A stretch of DNA of 9,488 bases from an uncultured Parasphingopyxis sp. (lineage in GTDB: Bacteria > Pseudomonadota > Alphaproteobacteria > Sphingomonadales > Sphingomonadaceae). Of the stretch, positions 6,038-9,488 are shown one piece after another (position 1 is the first letter of the stretch; each line of letters begins with the position of its first letter). Both the position numbers and the translations under genes were made by a program. The notes under the pieces were generated by a model. The model worked only from the letters and a program-made list of their open reading frames with translations. It searched no databases and had not been told where the DNA came from. Location of the stretch: NCBI GenBank assembly GCA_905479515.1, contig CAJQMX010000261.1, positions 1 through 9,488 of the forward strand, read 5' to 3'.

Positions 6038-6909
6038 ATGATGATCTGTGCATGGACTTGGCTGATTGCGGGTCGCCAGATGCTCTGCTGCGCGTGATCT
6101 TCGACCACCACGCCGATTGGCCGCAGAGGATTCCAATAAAGGAACTAGCCGAGAGCGTTGGCATAATCGAATTTCAAGATATTGAAGTCGAAGGCTTCGT
6201 AGGTGCTTTGATGACGGACGAGGCCAAGAATAAAGGCGTCATCCTAACGAAAGTAGGGCAGCCCGAAGGACGACATCGTTTCACGGTCGCACACGAGCTC
6301 GGGCATTTCTTGATCCCCTCACACCAAGGCAATCGACAGTGCACGGCGGCTGATCTACGCGAACAACGCCGCGATACAACCCATCGAAAACAGGAAAGTG
6401 AAGCAAACCGGTTTGCGGCAGGTCTGCTTATGTATAAGCCTCGTTTCGCGAGGGATATTGACCTTCTTGGTGATGCAGACGTCAGTCACGTTATGACGCT
6501 CGCGAGACAATACGCGACAAGTGTCGAGGCCACTGCAAACCGATATGTCGATCTCAGTGAAAACACTTGTGCATTCGTGTTCTCCAAAGACGGTGTAATC
6601 CGTTATGTGCGCCCGAAGCGTGGCTTCCCGCGGCTTGCTGTTCGAAAAGGGGATCGCTTGCCAGATGGCTGCTATAGCCACCAAGCGCCAGCCACGCCCT
6701 TGCGCGTACCCACGGACTGGGCAGAATTTGATGGCTCTGTCTGGCTTCAAACCGAATTCGGCAAGCGTACGCCAAAAATTCTTGAACAATCGATGCGGCA
6801 GCGGGATGGCTATCAGGTAACGCTGCTTTTTGCGCAGGTAGCTGACGACGAGGACATTGTGGAAGAGAAAGAACTCGAAGACAGCTGGCGAATAGGATTT
6901 CGGCGGTGA
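6034..6909 (+). CDS. capP: ImmA/IrrE-type zinc metallopeptidase, CapP-like activator of CBASS
   Basis: A 291-residue peptidase. The zinc motif HELGH is at 87-91 in FTVAHELGHFL, and the third ligand is probably Glu123 in ESEANRFAAGLLM, the classic ImmA/IrrE arrangement. The C-terminal domain (about 175-291) resembles the variable sensor half of this family. Translation starts at GTG 6034, with AGGAG 7 nt upstream and GTGA overlapping the capH stop, so the two are coupled. In characterised CBASS loci CapP senses a DNA-damage signal (single-stranded DNA) and cleaves CapH, releasing transcription. Cys103, between the zinc motif and Glu123, sits where a cysteine-switch residue has been reported for a CapP as I recall. 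No frameshift or missing ligand is seen. The family is secure; the CapP role rests on context. Confidence 0.87.
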   Translation: MNDDLCMDLADCGSPDALLRVIFDHHADWPQRIPIKELAESVGIIEFQDIEVEGFVGALMTDEAKNKGVILTKVGQPEGRHRFTVAHELGHFLIPSHQGNRQCTAADLREQRRDTTHRKQESEANRFAAGLLMYKPRFARDIDLLGDADVSHVMTLARQYATSVEATANRYVDLSENTCAFVFSKDGVIRYVRPKRGFPRLAVRKGDRLPDGCYSHQAPATPLRVPTDWAEFDGSVWLQTEFGKRTPKILEQSMRQRDGYQVTLLFAQVADDEDIVEEKELEDSWRIGFRR

Positions 6910-7010
6910 AGCTAGGCAAATCGCTGAGACAAATGCATGGTCTCCCGCGTTGCGATATCTGGGGCTGGCGCAGGATGGGCTTATATTAAAATAATAGACC
7001 TTACGGCCCG

Positions 7011-7757
7011 TTAGTAATTGACCTGTTCGTACCCATAATTTCCTTCATAATCCCGCCAATCGACGAAGACCGATCGATGGTAGATGCGTGGGCAGTTATA
7101 CCCCCATCGTTCTAGGCCAACGTGTGCCTGGGGGAGGGCAGTCGGAGCGGATCTCGCCCATGAAAAATCGCCTTGGGTGCCATAAGTGCCCATGTAGATG
7201 TTTGCCGATCTCTCGCAGTCGCCCTCGCGACCGGCCACTGCCTGGCGTGCATATCGGACGTCATAGACACGAATTGAACGAACAAAGTTGAACTCGGGGC
7301 CGCTGATGTCAATGTCAGCACGGTCTTGGGCTAACTGGAGTGCAAATCCGTGCGGGAGCTGCGAATGCTCTGGGCTGGAAAGTTTCACAACGGCATTTTC
7401 GAAAAGCAGAGGTTCAGTGGCAGGCAATGACCGAGGTCGCGGGCGATCTTGGTCGCTGGACAGGATGTCGTATAAGCGTCCTAAATCGTCCGACTGGCTA
7501 TCAGGATGGAAAGAGGCGCCCATCGGACATCTCCAAATCTGAAGTGGTGGTTCAACGGGCCAAGGCGTGATCCGGCGGATGAATTCTGCACGGGCGCGTG
7601 CGCAAGGAACTGATGCGGGCCATCCGCCGGACAGGCAAAGCAATATTGCGCAGTCGATCTGGTAAGTTTGGGCCTGGGCTCGATTGGTAGTGCCGACGAT
7701 CGAACCTAGCAGTGCAAGTGCGGCCAGAAGTGTGTATATTCGGATTGAGCGAAGCAT
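7011..7757 (-). CDS. Secreted TrbM-like protein, probably from a conjugative element
   Basis: A 248-residue exported protein. A clear signal peptide (basic MLRSIR, hydrophobic core 8-22, AQA cleavage near 29) is followed by a Cys-containing start of the mature chain: IDCAILLCLSGGWP with Cys36 and Cys41, then Cys52 and Cys77. The spacing of cysteines around LCLSGG resembles the TrbM family of conjugal-transfer proteins. The following RITPWPVEPPLQIW block is one I associate with hypothetical proteins in alphaproteobacterial ICE transfer regions; this is from memory. The ATG at 7757 is chosen because AGGA lies 8 nt upstream; an ATG at 7766 abuts it. It converges on capP with 101 bp between, in which I see no good terminator. 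No other transfer genes are in the window, so it may be a stray remnant. Confidence 0.7.
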   Translation of the reverse strand: MLRSIRIYTLLAALALLGSIVGTTNRAQAQTYQIDCAILLCLSGGWPASVPCARARAEFIRRITPWPVEPPLQIWRCPMGASFHPDSQSDDLGRLYDILSSDQDRPRPRSLPATEPLLFENAVVKLSSPEHSQLPHGFALQLAQDRADIDISGPEFNFVRSIRVYDVRYARQAVAGREGDCERSANIYMGTYGTQGDFSWARSAPTALPQAHVGLERWGYNCPRIYHRSVFVDWRDYEGNYGYEQVNY

Positions 7758-7802
7758 GTGAAGCATCCTAGCGGGTAGGGTGGATACAGCATGACTCCGT
7801 TA

Positions 7803-7828
7803 GTATATTATTGCAACTCATAATATAC
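7803..7828. repeat. Perfect 9-bp inverted repeat in AT-rich intergenic DNA
   Basis: GTATATTAT (7803-7811), an 8-nt spacer and ATAATATAC (7820-7828) form a perfect inverted repeat. It lies 45 bp upstream of the TrbM-like start, between that gene and the purU end, in DNA clearly richer in A+T than either side. The A/T stem and lack of a T-run make a terminator unlikely. An operator for the minus-strand gene or a site at an element boundary are both possible. Confidence 0.6.
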
Positions 7829-7854
7829 GATTGAATTTTGTCGCATAAGGTTTA

Positions 7855-7926
7855 TTATGTAAATATATCCAATATCCATGAAACTAGGTAACCTTCTGCT
7901 GGAACATACCATTCGTTTGGGTCCAT
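7855..7926 (-). pseudogene. Stump of a gene once translated with purU
   Basis: A 23-codon frame starts at an ATG sharing its A with the purU TGA (TGATG), the usual sign of translational coupling. It reads MDPNEWYVPAEGYLVS and then WILDIFT before TAA. The first part looks like an ordinary protein N-terminus, while the last codons lie in AT-rich DNA next to the presumed accessory region. I infer that the gene's body was removed or displaced when the accessory DNA arrived. I do not recognise the family. A chance 23-codon ORF cannot be excluded. Confidence 0.4.
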
Positions 7927-8813
7927 CAGCCCATTCGATCGGACGAAAAACTACCTGGAGAGGCCGGAAAAACAACAGTTTTTTTCCCGTTGATAAACGC
8001 TCGGTGGTGGGCATGTGCATGGATTGCGCGTGCTAATACTTGTGCCTCCACGTCTCGCCCCAAAGAGACAAGATCCGTCGATGATTGTGCGTGCGTTACC
8101 CGCACAATTTCCTGCTCGATAATGGGACCCTCGTCTAAATCGGTGGTTACATAGTGGGCCGTGGCACCTATCAACTTGACGCCACGCTCAAACGCTTGCT
8201 TGTAGGGGTTAGCTCCGATAAAGGCGGGTAGAAAAGAGTGATGAATATTTATAATTTGGCCTGAAAGTGTGTTGCACATCTCCTCTGATAGAACCTGCAT
8301 ATAGCGTGCCAAAACAATCAATTCGCCTCCTGACTCTTTGATTACCCGCAGGATCTGCGCCTCAGCTTGAGGCTTGTTTCTATTTGTGACCTTAATACAA
8401 TGAAAAGGGATATCATAGTTTAGCACAGTTTCCTGATAGTCTAAGTGATTGGAGACCACGGCCACGATATTTATTGGCAATGAGCCTATTTTCCAGCGGT
8501 AGAGCAGATCATTCAAACAATGGCCGAAACGTGAAACCATTACAACGACTTTCATTTTTACCGTTTCGTCATGAAATAGGTAATCCATATCGAAGCGTTC
8601 TGCGATTGCAGCAAAATCAGCACTAAGCTGTTCTAAGACTGAACCATCGTCTGCGACGAAGCTGATACGCATAAAAAACTTGTTCGTAGTTATATCATCA
8701 AACTGCGCACTGTCAGTGATATTGCAACCCATATAGGCGAGGAAGCTGGAGATGCCGGCAACAACCCCCCTAGTTGAAGCACAAGCGACGGTTAAGCAAA
8801 ATTTTTCCACCAT
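7926..8813 (-). CDS. purU: Formyltetrahydrofolate deformylase PurU
   Basis: A 295-residue cytoplasmic enzyme that hydrolyses 10-formyltetrahydrofolate to formate and tetrahydrofolate, balancing one-carbon pools and supplying formate for purine synthesis. An N-terminal ACT-like domain (about 5-85, LTVACASTRGVVAGISSFLA) is followed by the formyltransferase fold. Catalytic residues match the PurN/PurU pattern: Asn189 and His191 in NIHHSFLP and Asp227 in TTDLDEGP. The length and C-terminus (GKKTVVFP followed by a short Ser-rich tail) are normal, so the gene appears whole. The start at ATG 8813 follows AAGGA closely (3-4 nt); an in-frame GTG at 8825 or 8810 is possible. It is less GC-rich than the defence genes and belongs to the host chromosome. 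Confidence 0.93.
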   Translation of the reverse strand: MVEKFCLTVACASTRGVVAGISSFLAYMGCNITDSAQFDDITTNKFFMRISFVADDGSVLEQLSADFAAIAERFDMDYLFHDETVKMKVVVMVSRFGHCLNDLLYRWKIGSLPINIVAVVSNHLDYQETVLNYDIPFHCIKVTNRNKPQAEAQILRVIKESGGELIVLARYMQVLSEEMCNTLSGQIINIHHSFLPAFIGANPYKQAFERGVKLIGATAHYVTTDLDEGPIIEQEIVRVTHAQSSTDLVSLGRDVEAQVLARAIHAHAHHRAFINGKKTVVFPASPGSFSSDRMG

Positions 8814-8820
8814 ACTTCCT

Positions 8821-8837
8821 TTCACAATTTGTGTGAA
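8821..8837. promoter_or_regulatory. Inverted repeat just upstream of purU
   Basis: TTCACA (8821-8826), a 5-nt centre and TGTGAA (8832-8837) form perfect 6-bp arms. The element ends 7 nt before the purU ATG, close to or overlapping its ribosome binding region. It could be an operator or a hairpin that limits initiation. No regulator can be named. Confidence 0.45.
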
Positions 8838-8883
8838 CTAGCCACGCTCATTAGCTCTGCGTAGCTATTGCAACTTTTTGATT

Positions 8884-8897
8884 GGCCTATTGAGGCC
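8884..8897. repeat. Short GC palindrome in the livF-purU gap
   Basis: GGCCT-ATTG-AGGCC is a perfect 5-bp-arm inverted repeat midway between the livF end and the purU start. On the minus strand it is preceded, not followed, by a run of T, so it is not a standard intrinsic terminator for livF. It may be a binding site. The remaining 8814-8994 gap shows no gene and no promoter I would defend. Confidence 0.4.
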
Positions 8898-8994
8898 TTA
8901 AAAACCGCTATAGTCTGCGGCCGTCAGTGGTCCCTGATGGCAGCAATCTAGAACTTCCAATCCTTCAAACAGCAAAAAATTTGCCTGTATGCTC

Positions 8995-9488
8995 CTAAAC
9001 ACCCAGCAAAGACTGTTGTAATGTCCGACTACCAAGAAGTTCTTTAGATGGGTGACTCGCAACGAACTGCCCCGACGACATAACAAGAATTGTTTGAGCA
9101 ATCGCCGCTGCGATCCGCAGATTCTGTTCAACTACAATTATCTGAATGCCCTCTTCTTCAAGACCGTTTATCATCTCGACCATTTCTTGTACGACTAGCG
9201 GAGATAGCCCTTCGGAGGGCTCGTCCAAAATCATTAGTCGTGGATTGGTCATCAGGGCCCGTCCAATCGCTAGCATTTGCTGCTCACCGCCCGACAAGTT
9301 GTCTCCCCGATTTCTACTCCGCTCTTCAAGACGCGGAAACACACCGTATACCCGTTCCAAATTCCATTTAGATTTAGGGGTCTCGGCAATTCTGAGGTGC
9401 TCTTCTACCGACAACGAGGGAAATACCCGGCGACCTTGTGGTACAACAGCTATACCACGCTTACAAATTTGATGAGGAGCAAGGCCCA
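8995..9488 (-). CDS. livF: LivF-type branched-chain amino acid/amide ABC transporter ATPase (5' end outside window)
   Basis: The last 163 residues of an ATP-binding protein; the gene enters from the right edge, and the part with Walker A is not seen. The Q-loop region VPQGRRVFPSLSVEEHL, the ABC signature LSGGEQQMLAIGRAL, Walker B RLMILDEPSEGL and the EQN after IIVVE (in place of a typical H-loop) are all present and characteristic of the LivF/UrtE branch of the HAAT uptake family. The protein would energise import of branched-chain amino acids or amides at the inner membrane. A TTG at 9414 is not a start: the frame stays open and conserved upstream of it. LivF and UrtE cannot be separated from this part alone. 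Confidence 0.88.
   Translation of the reverse strand, partial: GLAPHQICKRGIAVVPQGRRVFPSLSVEEHLRIAETPKSKWNLERVYGVFPRLEERSRNRGDNLSGGEQQMLAIGRALMTNPRLMILDEPSEGLSPLVVQEMVEMINGLEEEGIQIIVVEQNLRIAAAIAQTILVMSSGQFVASHPSKELLGSRTLQQSLLGV

Noticed and set aside
5720..6909. XRE plus ImmA/IrrE pair read as a toxin-antitoxin module
   Set aside because: The second gene has a full zinc peptidase motif and the pair faces a CBASS operon, so CapH/CapP-type control is the simpler reading.
6926..6944. GAGAC-N9-GTCTC stem between capP and the TrbM-like gene as a bidirectional terminator
   Set aside because: Only 5 bp with mixed GC content and no T-run on either strand.
8884..8897. GGCCT/AGGCC palindrome as a livF terminator
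   Set aside because: The T-run precedes the stem in the direction of livF transcription, and the sequence after it is AATCAAAAAG.
1..9488. CRISPR array, rRNA genes, tRNA genes or a complete insertion sequence
   Set aside because: No regularly spaced repeats, no structural RNA signatures and no transposase motifs with terminal inverted repeats were found.

Overview
The window most likely comes from an alphaproteobacterium. The right end carries two housekeeping-type genes on the minus strand: purU and the C-terminal part of a LivF-type ABC transporter ATPase. Both look alphaproteobacterial, and hand counts of sample lines give roughly 40-53% GC. The rest of the window is richer in GC (about 55-60% in sampled lines) and reads as an accessory defence island, perhaps the remains of an integrated mobile element.

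The centre (156-6909) is a complete type II CBASS anti-phage locus. The minus strand holds, in transcription order: a small DUF2188 protein (5577-5356), a cGAS/DncV-like nucleotidyltransferase (5257-4022), the E2-E1 fusion Cap2 (4025-2280), the JAMM isopeptidase Cap3 (2302-1820), a two-TM SAVED effector of the Cap14 kind (1818-700) and an unrecognised small membrane protein (710-156). The last five genes overlap or nearly touch, so they form one translationally coupled operon. Divergent from them on the plus strand lie an XRE regulator and an ImmA/IrrE metallopeptidase (5720-6909), matching the CapH/CapP pair known to control some CBASS loci.

A 142-bp divergent control region (5578-5719) has two well-matched sigma70-type promoters whose -35 boxes occupy the same bases on opposite strands. 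A palindrome and a pair of TGAAC direct repeats sit on the -10 of the CBASS promoter. The inferred circuit is: CapH represses; CapP, when triggered, cleaves CapH; the CBASS operon is induced; the nucleotidyltransferase, primed by Cap2 on its C-terminal tail, makes a cyclic nucleotide; the SAVED domain binds it and the membrane proteins act on the inner membrane.

Between the defence locus and purU is a secreted TrbM-like protein (7757-7011), a gene type I associate with conjugative elements. An AT-rich segment follows, with a perfect 9-bp inverted repeat and a 23-codon ORF that starts inside the purU stop codon and looks like the stump of a broken downstream gene. I infer that the accessory region joins the older chromosome there, at about 7800-7880. 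The first 155 bases have no secure gene, only a short direct repeat and a possible C-terminal gene fragment. No stretch over 300 bases lacks a gene.
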